DNA of 64,000 nt from Gordonia humi (GTDB lineage: Bacteria > Actinomycetota > Actinomycetes > Mycobacteriales > Mycobacteriaceae), in assembly GCF_014197435.1 (NCBI RefSeq), contig NZ_JACIFP010000001.1, positions 4,278,001-4,342,000 on the forward strand. The letters are read 5' to 3'. Position numbers and translations under genes: made by a program. The notes under the pieces were generated by a model. That model did not search any database, was not told the origin of the DNA, and saw nothing but the letters and a program-made list of their open reading frames with translations. How positions within the stretch are numbered: position 1 is the stretch's first letter; the number at the start of each line of letters is the position of its first letter. Positions 42,221 to 50,001 of this stretch are shown here, piece after piece.

Positions 42221-43291
42221 TCCCGGGTCGTCGATCGATCGAGTCGACGGCTCGGCGATGTATCGAGTGACATGCAGGATCCCGTGCGCGTCGGCGGGAT
42301 CGGGCGCTCCGACGACTCCCGCGAGCGCCGCATCGGCCTCGTCGACGTCGAGTCCGGCGCCGATCACCACGAGTGAGGTCGACGGCACCCGCCCGGACCA
42401 CGGCGCCGTCGACACACGCACGATCCCGCCGACCGCCTGGATCACATGGGCGCGGTCGCGATGCCCCGGCAGATCGATCAGCACCTCGCCCTTGATCCGG
42501 TACGCGCCGGTCGGCGGACGTTCGAGGAATCTGGCCAGCCGCCGCGGATCCACCGAGTCGGCCGTCTGCAACGCCGTGGACGTGAACGCCGCGTGCAGAT
42601 GATCGTCGTGATCGTGATCGTGATCGGCCGCGAGCAGTTCGTCGAAGCTGAGCTGGCGCGCACCACCGTCGTCGACCGGTCGATGCGCCGCCTCGTCGAA
42701 GAGCAGGCCCGGATCGACGGCGGCATCGGTGACGATCAGCGACGACGCGGTGGGATTCGCCTCGACGACGATCGCTCGCACCCGATCGAGAGTCGCGTCG
42801 TCGACGAGGTCGGCCTTGTTGCACACCACCAGGTCGGCGATCGCGATGTGCCCGGCGATCGCGGGGAACTCGTCGAGAGTCGTCGTCAGCGCGGGCGCGT
42901 CGATCACGTACACCAGGCCTCCGTACGACGCGGTCGGTCCGCACGCGGCGAGCACCAGTCGGATCAGGGCACTCGGCTCGGCGATGCCACTGGCCTCGAT
43001 CAGGATCGCGTCCAGACCCGCCCGTGGAGCGGACAGCGATGCGACGGCCTCGCCGAGGCCGTCCGCGTCGGTCGTGCAGCACATGCATCCGTTCTCCAGG
43101 GTGAGCGTGCCTCCCGCCGCACCCGACACCAGGAGGGCATCCACGTTGATCGATCCGAAGTCGTTCACCAGCACACCGATTCGGCGGCCGTCGGCGTGGG
43201 AGAGCACGTGGTTGAGAAGCGTCGTCTTTCCGGCGCCGAGGAAACCGGCCAGAATCACCACCGGTACGGGCCGTCGCGTCATCGAAGTCAC
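42137..43291 (-). CDS. CobW/COG0523 G3E GTPase (metal chaperone)
   Basis: The start is GTG 43291 with AGGGGA upstream. The 384 residues contain the Walker A GFLGAGKTT (16-24), the metal-binding CMCC (69-72), NKADL for guanine recognition, and a His/Asp-rich loop DHDHDHDDHLH near 220-230. A CobW C-terminal domain (APWSGRVPSTSLVVIG) and an acidic tail follow. Such proteins use GTP to deliver zinc, or in some cases cobalt, to client proteins. No Zur-like box is visible just upstream. It could relate functionally to the Zur-like L36 gene or the B12 operon further on. Confidence 0.88.
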   Translation of the reverse strand: MTSMTRRPVPVVILAGFLGAGKTTLLNHVLSHADGRRIGVLVNDFGSINVDALLVSGAAGGTLTLENGCMCCTTDADGLGEAVASLSAPRAGLDAILIEASGIAEPSALIRLVLAACGPTASYGGLVYVIDAPALTTTLDEFPAIAGHIAIADLVVCNKADLVDDATLDRVRAIVVEANPTASSLIVTDAAVDPGLLFDEAAHRPVDDGGARQLSFDELLAADHDHDHDDHLHAAFTSTALQTADSVDPRRLARFLERPPTGAYRIKGEVLIDLPGHRDRAHVIQAVGGIVRVSTAPWSGRVPSTSLVVIGAGLDVDEADAALAGVVGAPDPADAHGILHVTRYIAEPSTRSIDDPGSAEQWGLQPGGVDSDPSADDAEGVDEP

Positions 43292-43310
43292 CGTCGATTC
43301 CCCTGTTCCC

Positions 43311-44162
43311 TCACGCGCCGACGGCGACGCAGTCCTCGCAGACGACGGCGAGGTCGCGGCCCTGACGATCCGGATGGTTGATCACTCGCGACGTCGGGAC
43401 ACCGCACTCGACGCACGTCCCGATCACAGCGGGCGCGCCGAAATCGACCGACATCCGCTTATCGAACACATAGAGTGAGCCCTCCCACAGCCCGCGGTCC
43501 GCATACTTCTCGCCATATCGGACTATCCCGCCATCGAGTTGATACACGTCGGTGAATCCGCGATGTCGCATCAGTGCGGTCAGGACTTCGCAACGAACAC
43601 CACCGGTGCAATAGGTGACAATCGGTTTGTCTTTGAGGTGATCGAGTTCTCCGCCGGCGAGCAGCGGAATGAAATCCCGGGTGGTTTCGATATCGGGAAC
43701 GATCGCATCGCGAAACCGACCGATCTGCGCCTCGATCGCATTCCGACCGTCGAGGAATACGACGTCCTCACCGCGACGGCGAATCAACTCGTGAAGTTCG
43801 TCCGGGGTCAGCCGGGTGCCGCCGTCGACGATCCCGTCCTCGTCGACCACGACCTCGTCGGGCGCCCCGAAGGTGACGATCTCCGGTCGGACTTTGACGG
43901 TCAGACGCGGAAAGTCGTCGCCGACGCCGTCGGACCATTTGATGTCCGCCTGCGCGAAGGCCCGGTACCCGCGAGTGGCTTTCACATAGCGCTTCACCTC
44001 GCGGATGTCACCGCCTACTGTTGCATTGATGCCGTGAGGTGACACGATGATCCTGCCGCGCAATCCGAGTGCCTCGCACACGCTGTGCTGCCACAAGCGG
44101 ATCGCCTCGGGATCCGCCAACGGTGTGAACACGTAGAAGAGAACGATTTTGGGGGTCGTCAC
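43311..44162 (-). CDS. trhO: tRNA uridine(34) hydroxylase, rhodanese-like (TrhO)
   Basis: I start at GTG 44162 ([14 protein letters not shown]), matching where homologs begin. The 283 residues have an N-terminal ferredoxin-like domain ([15 protein letters not shown]) and a rhodanese domain with the active-site loop [11 protein letters not shown] zinc-binding-like tail follows (CVECG and CEDC). TrhO hydroxylates U34 of tRNAs in an O2-dependent route to 5-(carboxy)methoxyuridine. The divergent lipoprotein starts 1 bp away, so each gene's translation signals lie within the other's coding or leader region. Confidence 0.88.
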   Translation of the reverse strand: MTTPKIVLFYVFTPLADPEAIRLWQHSVCEALGLRGRIIVSPHGINATVGGDIREVKRYVKATRGYRAFAQADIKWSDGVGDDFPRLTVKVRPEIVTFGAPDEVVVDEDGIVDGGTRLTPDELHELIRRRGEDVVFLDGRNAIEAQIGRFRDAIVPDIETTRDFIPLLAGGELDHLKDKPIVTYCTGGVRCEVLTALMRHRGFTDVYQLDGGIVRYGEKYADRGLWEGSLYVFDKRMSVDFGAPAVIGTCVECGVPTSRVINHPDRQGRDLAVVCEDCVAVGA

Positions 44163-44163
44163 A

Positions 44164-44922
44164 GTGCCAGGGTACGGACTACGCAAGGCGACACTCGGCA
44201 TCGCCCTGCTCACTGCGGCGGCACCGTTCGCACTCGGCGGCTGCGCGATACTCACCGAGGACTCGTCACCGAACAGGATCGTGATTCCGTCCACCGACGC
44301 ATTGTCGACCGAGACGAAACCGTCGACGCTCGCCCCGACGTCGACCACCCGACCGGAGTCCGACGGAGTGCCTGCTCAATGGAGCTACGAGCGGGTGATC
44401 AAGAGCGCCCCACGGGTCAGCAACTCGCAGTTCCAGATCGGTGCGACGACCGATCACGGTGCCCGCGAGGACGTCTCCGGCTATCACTTCTCCTCGGCCG
44501 ACCGCGAGATCCGCTGCTCGACCGGCAATGACGGGACCGGGGCACTCGTGTGCACCTCGCCCGAAGTGAAAGGACCGCGCCAGGCGCCCGCGAATGAGGA
44601 TTCGGACTGTTCCTGGGACCGCGAACTAGCCGTTCTCTCCGGCGACGGTGTCACCGAGGGCGGATGCTCCAACAGACACTCCGTGTTGTTCCGCTCGCGC
44701 TCGGTTCCGGTCGGTTCGGCGATTACCGTCGGCCGTTTCGCTTGTTTGTCGCAGCGCGTCGGATTCTATTGCGTCGAGTCGGGTTCGTCGTCCGGATTCG
44801 CATTGACCGATGACGGTTTCGACGAGATCGACGCATCGGATCGAGCACCGAAATCGCTGACCGGAGTGGATGTCGAATCAACGTCGACAACATCGAGTTC
44901 TCGTGTGGCGATTCCGCGCTGA
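44164..44922 (+). CDS. Putative secreted lipoprotein, unknown function
   Basis: I take GTG 44164 with GGGGG 8 nt upstream. The 252-residue product has a signal peptide with lipobox LGGC ([10 protein letters not shown]), a Ser/Thr/Pro-rich linker, and a domain with six cysteines (IRCST, LVCTS, DCSW, GGCSN, FACLS, FYCVE). These probably form disulfides outside the cell. The tail is Ser/Thr-rich. I do not recognise the family, though Cys-rich lipoproteins like this are common in mycolate actinobacteria. It diverges from trhO. Confidence 0.75.
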   Translation: MPGYGLRKATLGIALLTAAAPFALGGCAILTEDSSPNRIVIPSTDALSTETKPSTLAPTSTTRPESDGVPAQWSYERVIKSAPRVSNSQFQIGATTDHGAREDVSGYHFSSADREIRCSTGNDGTGALVCTSPEVKGPRQAPANEDSDCSWDRELAVLSGDGVTEGGCSNRHSVLFRSRSVPVGSAITVGRFACLSQRVGFYCVESGSSSGFALTDDGFDEIDASDRAPKSLTGVDVESTSTTSSSRVAIPR

Positions 44923-44925
44923 GAG

Positions 44926-44935
44926 TGTGTAAAGT
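44926..44935 (+). promoter_or_regulatory. Possible extended -10 promoter of lsr2
   Basis: TGTGTAAAGT gives an extended -10 (TG-N-TAAAGT) just after the lipoprotein gene, 44 bp before the lsr2 start. No clear -35 is present. Low confidence. Confidence 0.3.
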
Positions 44936-44979
44936 GGGCCCGGAAATCATCTCCACACATTCTCGTTAAGGGGCGACAC

Positions 44980-45315
44980 GTGGCTAAGAAGACTGTAATC
45001 AAGATCGTCGACGACCTCGACGGCGTGGAACTCGACGAGTATGAGACCGTGAAGTGGAGTCTGGACGGTAAGAGCTACGAGTTCGACACCTCTCCGCAGC
45101 ACGCCGAGGAGTTCCGCAACCACGTGGCCTCCTATATCGCCGCCTCGCGTTCGGTCGGCCGCGCACCGCAGCGCCGCAATGCCACAACCGCCGCCGCCCG
45201 CCCGGCCGCGAACACCCGCGTCATCCGCCAGTGGGCGAATGAGAACGGTTTCACCGTCAGCGACCGCGGCCGCATTCCGGCCGATGTGATCACCGCTTAC
45301 GAAGCCGCGAACTGA
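44980..45315 (+). CDS. lsr2: Lsr2 nucleoid-associated protein
   Basis: The GTG at 44980 follows AAGGGG. The 111 residues match Lsr2. An N-terminal dimerisation beta hairpin (MAKKTVIKIVDDLDG...DEYETVKWSLDGKSYEFD) is followed by an Ala/Arg linker and a C-terminal DNA-binding domain (IRQWANENGFTVSDRGRIPADV) with the RGR minor-groove hook. Lsr2 is the actinobacterial H-NS analogue that coats and silences AT-rich DNA. A strong terminator follows. Confidence 0.97.
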   Translation: MAKKTVIKIVDDLDGVELDEYETVKWSLDGKSYEFDTSPQHAEEFRNHVASYIAASRSVGRAPQRRNATTAAARPAANTRVIRQWANENGFTVSDRGRIPADVITAYEAAN

Positions 45316-45326
45316 CTTCTTCCGAT

Positions 45327-45361
45327 AACGCCCCCGGCGACCCAGCGTCGCCGGGGGCGTT
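45327..45361 (+). terminator. Rho-independent terminator after lsr2
   Basis: A perfect 15-bp GC-rich stem (45327-45341 with 45347-45361) with a 5-nt loop begins 12 bp after the lsr2 stop and is followed by TCGTCATTCT. Confidence 0.92.
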
Positions 45362-45440
45362 CGTCATTCTCGGCGACGGTTTTCCTCACCGTGATCGCAA
45401 CTGCGCGAGATCGGAGCCGGGGGCGTTATTCTGTCCAACC

Positions 45441-47216
45441 ATGACTGTCCACTCCACGGCCCGGCGGCGTCTACCCGCGTCGCCACCGCCACGTCGATGG
45501 CTCCCACTGCTGATCGCGGTGCTGCTCGTCGGCGTTCTCGCCGCCTGCGGCGCGTCCTCGTCCGACGATGGCGGCGGCGAGGGTCTGTGCGCCCCGCCCG
45601 GCCTCAGCAGCGCCTCGGCCGCACCGACGAATCTGGCCACGAGCGCCCAGGCGCCCGATAAGTTCACCACCGACACGGTGACACCGCTCGATCAGATCGA
45701 CACCTCCGATCTCGGGCTCATCAAGCCGGGAACGATCATCGTCGGCACCCTCGGCGACGCCCCGCCGAGCATCTGCGTCGACTCGCATCGTCAGTACACC
45801 GGTATGGACAACGAGATCCTCCGTGCCATGGCGGCCAAGCTCGGACTGAAGGTGGAGTTCGTCGGCACCGAGTTCTCCGGTCTCCTCGCCCAGGTGGCGG
45901 GCAAGCGCTTCGACGTCGGATCGTCGTCGATCACCACCACCGAGGAGCGACGCCAGACCGTCGACTTCACCAACGGCTACGACTTCGGCTACTTCGCGCT
46001 CGCCGGTCCGGTCGACGGCAAGGTCAAGACCTTCGACGACCTGAACGCGGGCACCCGCATCGGTGTCGTGCAGGGCACCGTCCAGGACGAGTTCGTGATG
46101 AACGAACTGCACCTGGACCCGGTCAAGTTCCCCGATTACGCGACCGCGTACGCGAATCTCAAGTCCGGTCAGATCGACGCATGGGTGGCGCCGAGTCAGC
46201 AGGCCGAGGGGACGGTGCAGGCCGCTGACGGCATCGCCGTCCTGGAGAACACGTTCAGCCTGAACAACTTCGTCGGCTACGCGGTGAGTAAGAACGATCC
46301 GAAGCTCACCGAGGCGCTCAACAGCGCCCTCGACGCGGTGATCGCCGACGGCACATGGTCGAAGATCTACCAGGAGTGGGCGCCGCGCGAACTCCCCGCC
46401 GGATGGAAGCCCGGTTCGCGGGCCGCACCGGTCCCGGATCTCCCCGACTTCAAGAAGATCGCCGAAGAGAACGCGGGCCGGGCCCCGCAGGCTCAGGTGA
46501 CGCAGCCGAAGAGCACCCTCTCTCAGCTCGGCGACACCTTCTTCAACGGAGAGGCGTTCACGAAGGCGATGCCGGAGCTGGTCAAGACCGGCCTGCCCAA
46601 CACGCTGAAGATCGCGGTGACCTCCGGGATCATCGGCACCGTGCTCGGCATGCTGCTGGCCGTCGCGGGCATCTCGCGCACCCGCTGGCTGCGCTGGCCC
46701 GCCCGCGTCTACACCGACGTCTTCCGTGGTCTGCCCGCCGTCGTGGTGATCCTGATGGTCGGCCTCGGTTTCGGGCCGGTGGTCCAGAATCTGACCGGCG
46801 GAAATCCGTTCTGGCTGGGATCCATCGCGTTGGGTCTGCTCGCCGCGGCCTATATCGGCGAGATCTTCCGGTCGGGGATCCAGAGCGTCGAACCCGGACA
46901 GATGGAGGCGTCCCGCGCCCTCGGCTTCTCCTACCGGTCGTCGATGTCGCTGGTCGTGATCCCGCAGGGCGTGCGCCGGGTGCTGCCCGCGCTGATGAAC
47001 CAGTTCATCGTTCTGATCAAGGACTCGTCGCTGATCTACTTCCTCGGGCTCACCGTCGCCCAGCGCGATCTGTTCGCGGTCGGCAAGGACTTCAACGCGG
47101 GCAGCGGCAATCTCACTCCGCTGTTGGCCGCCGGTCTGCTGTATCTGATCCTGACGGTTCCGTTGACCCACCTGGTCAACTACATCGACAAGCGCCTGCG
47201 CACCGGAAAGGCCTGA
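45441..47216 (+). CDS. Amino-acid ABC transporter, fused substrate-binding lipoprotein and permease
   Basis: The 591-residue protein joins two functions. A signal peptide with lipobox LAAC (Cys36) leads into a family-3 solute-binding domain (about 90-335: GTIIVGTLGDAPP, RFDVGSSSITTTEER). A permease domain follows (about 380-591) with the EAA loop (EASRALGFSYRSSMSLVVIPQ) and several membrane segments ending at a basic tail. Glutamate/glutamine-type uptake is the likely role. Fusion means the receptor is covalently tied to the channel at the outer face of the membrane. The ATPase gene follows after 4 bp. Confidence 0.9.
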   Translation: MTVHSTARRRLPASPPPRRWLPLLIAVLLVGVLAACGASSSDDGGGEGLCAPPGLSSASAAPTNLATSAQAPDKFTTDTVTPLDQIDTSDLGLIKPGTIIVGTLGDAPPSICVDSHRQYTGMDNEILRAMAAKLGLKVEFVGTEFSGLLAQVAGKRFDVGSSSITTTEERRQTVDFTNGYDFGYFALAGPVDGKVKTFDDLNAGTRIGVVQGTVQDEFVMNELHLDPVKFPDYATAYANLKSGQIDAWVAPSQQAEGTVQAADGIAVLENTFSLNNFVGYAVSKNDPKLTEALNSALDAVIADGTWSKIYQEWAPRELPAGWKPGSRAAPVPDLPDFKKIAEENAGRAPQAQVTQPKSTLSQLGDTFFNGEAFTKAMPELVKTGLPNTLKIAVTSGIIGTVLGMLLAVAGISRTRWLRWPARVYTDVFRGLPAVVVILMVGLGFGPVVQNLTGGNPFWLGSIALGLLAAAYIGEIFRSGIQSVEPGQMEASRALGFSYRSSMSLVVIPQGVRRVLPALMNQFIVLIKDSSLIYFLGLTVAQRDLFAVGKDFNAGSGNLTPLLAAGLLYLILTVPLTHLVNYIDKRLRTGKA

Positions 47217-47220
47217 TCTC

Positions 47221-47988
47221 GTGAGCTCCCCCATCCCGCAGACTCCACTGGTGGCCGGCGACGACGCCGTCTCACTCACCGGCACCGACCTGCACCTGTC
47301 CTTCGGCGACAACCACGTGCTGCGCGGTGTCGACATCCACGTCGACGCCGGCACCACGACCACCGTCATCGGTCCGTCCGGCTCGGGGAAGTCGACGCTG
47401 CTGCGCGTGCTCAACCGGCTGTACGAGCCGCAGCAGGGCGACATCCTGATCGACGGTGTGTCGGTGCTCAAGGACAACCCCGATCAGCTGCGACGACGCA
47501 TCGGCATGGTGTTTCAGCAGTTCAACCTGTTCCCGCACAAGACCGTCGCGCAGAACGTCGCACTGGCTCCGCGTAAACTCCGCGGGTTGAGCAGGGACGA
47601 GTCCTACGATCTCGCGGTGGCCCAACTCGACGCGGTGGGCCTCAAACACAAGGCCGACGTCCGACCGTCCACGCTGTCGGGCGGTCAGCAGCAGCGCGTG
47701 GCCATCGCGCGGGCGCTCGCCATGAAGCCGGAGATCATGTTCTTCGACGAGGCCACGAGCGCATTGGACCCGGAACTCGTCAAAGGGGTGCTCGCCCTGA
47801 TGTCGGAGCTGTCGCAGGAGGGGATGACGATGGTCGTGGTGACCCACGAGATGGGATACGCCCGCGACGTCTCCGACAGCGTCCTGTTCATGGACGACGG
47901 CGCGGTCGTCGAGACGGGCGCCCCCGCGAAACTGTTCGAAGACGCCGAGAGCGAGCGGCTGCGCACCTTCCTGTCGCAGGTGCTGTAG
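47221..47988 (+). CDS. Polar amino-acid ABC transporter ATP-binding protein (GlnQ-like)
   Basis: The start is GTG 47221. The 255 residues have Walker A GPSGSGKST, the Q-loop VFQQFNLFPH, signature LSGGQQQR, Walker B IMFFDEAT and the switch His in VVTHEMG. It is the energy subunit for the fused receptor-permease just upstream and completes a two-gene transporter. It ends 7 bp from a convergent gene. Confidence 0.93.
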   Translation: MSSPIPQTPLVAGDDAVSLTGTDLHLSFGDNHVLRGVDIHVDAGTTTTVIGPSGSGKSTLLRVLNRLYEPQQGDILIDGVSVLKDNPDQLRRRIGMVFQQFNLFPHKTVAQNVALAPRKLRGLSRDESYDLAVAQLDAVGLKHKADVRPSTLSGGQQQRVAIARALAMKPEIMFFDEATSALDPELVKGVLALMSELSQEGMTMVVVTHEMGYARDVSDSVLFMDDGAVVETGAPAKLFEDAESERLRTFLSQVL

Positions 47989-47995
47989 ACGCCGC

Positions 47996-48925
47996 TCAGC
48001 CGATCGCCGCGCGGAACTCGGCGGAGGCGTAGAACGGCGCCAGACGTCGGCGGAGCGCGGCCTCGAGGAAGCCTCGGCGGTCGATCTCGGCGATCACCGC
48101 GGGACCGAAGCGCATCGCCTCTTCGACGAGGTCGGCGTAACCGACGCCCAGTTCGGACAGCAGTACGTCCAGGGCGGTGTCGCCGTAGGTGTCGAACACC
48201 TCGTCCACGCCTGCGGCGAGCATTTCGGCGAAATAGTCGGTGGCGCGCAGTTCCCGCCAGAACTCGAAGACGAGCACGACGACGTCCTCGAGGTCTCCGG
48301 GTTCCAGAAGTCCGTCGGCGCCGTTCGAACGACGGTCGACCCCCGCGTGCGACAGTTCGCGCAGGGCGTCGGCGATGAGCTCGTCGGAATCGGATCGGTT
48401 GGCGCGCAACACGAATCCGGCACCGCGCCGGGCGAGCACTTCCACCGCGTCGTCCACGAGTCGACCCAGGCGGGTGGGCAGCCGGGACGAGTCGACAGCG
48501 CGTTGGACGGCGTCCACGCAGGTGTCGACCGCGGCGGGACTGGCCAGCACGCGGTCGAGGATCCGCTGGACCACTCCGAGTCCGGCGACCGCGTCCGCGA
48601 ACTCGTCGGCCTGTCGGCGTCCGATCAGGTCGACGAGTGCGACGGTGTCGTCCGCCGACAGCCCGTACAGGCGTGCGACGACCCTCCCGACGAGTTCGGG
48701 GATCGCGCCCTCCACCGGGAACGCGATCGCGTACTTGTGTGCGACCGCCTTGATCATGTCGCGCGAGACCGCCTGCTCGAGCGTGAGCCGCGCGGCGTCG
48801 TCGAGTCCGTGCGTGATCTCCTCGCGCGCGAGCGCCGCGAACTCCTCGGGATCGGTCAGTTGACGGCACGCGAACGCCACCTGGGCATCGAGGAGGCGGG
48901 CGGCCACATCGTCTTCTGCGGTCAT
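47996..48925 (-). CDS. Conserved helical protein of unknown function
   Basis: The 309-residue, Ala/Asp/Leu-rich soluble protein appears all-helical (DDAARLTLEQAVSRDMIKAVAHKYAI; ALVDLIGRRQADEFADAVAGL). I see no signal peptide, membrane segment or catalytic motif. I do not recognise the family. It is convergent with the ABC ATPase and 15 bp downstream of the HAD phosphatase gene, with which it may be co-transcribed. Confidence 0.7.
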   Translation of the reverse strand: MTAEDDVAARLLDAQVAFACRQLTDPEEFAALAREEITHGLDDAARLTLEQAVSRDMIKAVAHKYAIAFPVEGAIPELVGRVVARLYGLSADDTVALVDLIGRRQADEFADAVAGLGVVQRILDRVLASPAAVDTCVDAVQRAVDSSRLPTRLGRLVDDAVEVLARRGAGFVLRANRSDSDELIADALRELSHAGVDRRSNGADGLLEPGDLEDVVVLVFEFWRELRATDYFAEMLAAGVDEVFDTYGDTALDVLLSELGVGYADLVEEAMRFGPAVIAEIDRRGFLEAALRRRLAPFYASAEFRAAIG

Positions 48926-48940
48926 GGTTGACGAGGGTAC

Positions 48941-49747
48941 TCAGTGCAGGAGTTCACGCAGCACCGTCACCACCCCGTGATCGGTGTTCGACGGCGCCCG
49001 GTACCGGGCGCGGGCCGCCACATCCGGGTGCGCGTTCGCCATCGCGTACGACCGCTCGGCGGCGTCGAGCATCTGCAGATCGTTGAGGTAGTCACCGAAG
49101 ACGACGGTCTGCGCGGGCGTCACACCGAGTTCGGCCTGCAGCTTCTCGACGGCGACGCCCTTGTGCACGCCGAGGTCGGTGATGTCCATCCAGTGCTCAC
49201 CGGAGACGACGAGAGCATGGTGTTCCCCGAGCGGCGCGAGCACGCCCCGGGCGCTGGCCGCCGCATCGCCGAAATCGTAGATCGCGATCTTCACCACGCC
49301 CGAGGCATCGGCGGCCAGGTCGTCGACGTGATCGAGGACCGCGCAGTAGGTTGCGGCGTGCGCCCCGAACTCGGGGTCGGCGGACTCCACCGACGCTCCG
49401 TCGGCTCGGCACAGGATCGCTCGAACGCGCACCCCGCGGGTGTCCGCATCGCGCACCGCGGCCACCGCGCGGGCGACGAAGACGGGGTCCATCGTCGACG
49501 CGTGGAGCAGTTCGCCGTCGTGAACGGCGACGGCCCCGTTCTCCGCGACATACGAGAGCGTTCCGTCGAACGGTTCGAACAGCCTGGTCAGGCTCTGATA
49601 CTGACGCCCGCTGGCGGGTACGAACGCGATCCCGCGCGCCGTCATCTCGTCCAGGAGCGGCCAGAAGTCGTCGGGTACGCGACCGTCGGCGTCGAGCAGG
49701 GTGCCGTCCATGTCGCAGACCACCAGCCGGACATCGGTTTCAGACAC
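48941..49747 (-). CDS. HAD-superfamily hydrolase, Cof-type
   Basis: The 268 residues carry HAD motif I (VVCDMDGTLLD), motif II (PASGRQ), Lys in HKGVAVEKL and motif IV (VFGDYLNDLQML), with a C2-type cap between. Cof-type HADs dephosphorylate sugar phosphates and similar small metabolites in the cytoplasm. The exact substrate is not evident. It diverges from the alternative L36 gene. Confidence 0.9.
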   Translation of the reverse strand: MSETDVRLVVCDMDGTLLDADGRVPDDFWPLLDEMTARGIAFVPASGRQYQSLTRLFEPFDGTLSYVAENGAVAVHDGELLHASTMDPVFVARAVAAVRDADTRGVRVRAILCRADGASVESADPEFGAHAATYCAVLDHVDDLAADASGVVKIAIYDFGDAAASARGVLAPLGEHHALVVSGEHWMDITDLGVHKGVAVEKLQAELGVTPAQTVVFGDYLNDLQMLDAAERSYAMANAHPDVAARARYRAPSNTDHGVVTVLRELLH

Positions 49748-49832
49748 GGCGGACGCCCTCTCGTCGGGATCGGATCTCGGCGCGGCGGCGCCGCTCCCCG
49801 GCCATGCTAACGGACATCACACTCAGCGATTG

Positions 49833-49857
49833 TTGATAACGACTGTCATTATCAACT
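49833..49857. promoter_or_regulatory. Zur-like operator upstream of alternative L36
   Basis: A 25-bp near-perfect palindrome (GTTGATAA...TTATCAAC, centre at 49845, one mismatch per arm) ends 12 bp before the L36 ATG. Its TGATAA-N9-TTATCA core resembles actinobacterial zinc-uptake-regulator boxes, and zinc-free ribosomal paralogs are usual Zur targets. The divergent HAD gene starts 86 bp away. Confidence 0.65.
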
Positions 49858-49868
49858 AATCTGGCGGG

Positions 49869-49991
49869 ATGAAAGTACGCAACTCGCTCCGCTCCCTGAA
49901 GAATCAGCCCGGCTCGCAGGTGGTCCGCCGCCGCGGGCGCACGTTCATCATCAACAAGAAGAATCCCCGCCTGAAGGCCCGCCAGGGCTAG
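49869..49991 (+). CDS. Ribosomal protein bL36, zinc-independent (C-) paralog
   Basis: This small gene encodes 40 residues starting [16 protein letters not shown] and ending NPRLKARQG. It matches the YkgO/type B L36 family, in which the zinc-binding cysteines of ordinary L36 are absent; indeed there is no Cys. Such paralogs replace the zinc-containing form when zinc is scarce and so free zinc. The Zur-like palindrome immediately upstream agrees. It is convergent with the ligase at 50002, 10 bp away. Confidence 0.93.
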   Translation: MKVRNSLRSLKNQPGSQVVRRRGRTFIINKKNPRLKARQG

Positions 49992-50001
49992 ACGTCGCCG
50001 G

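Noticed and set aside
49854..49862. CAACTAATC as an eighth island operator
   Set aside because: It is only a half-site at the edge of the Zur-like palindrome, with no matching right arm.
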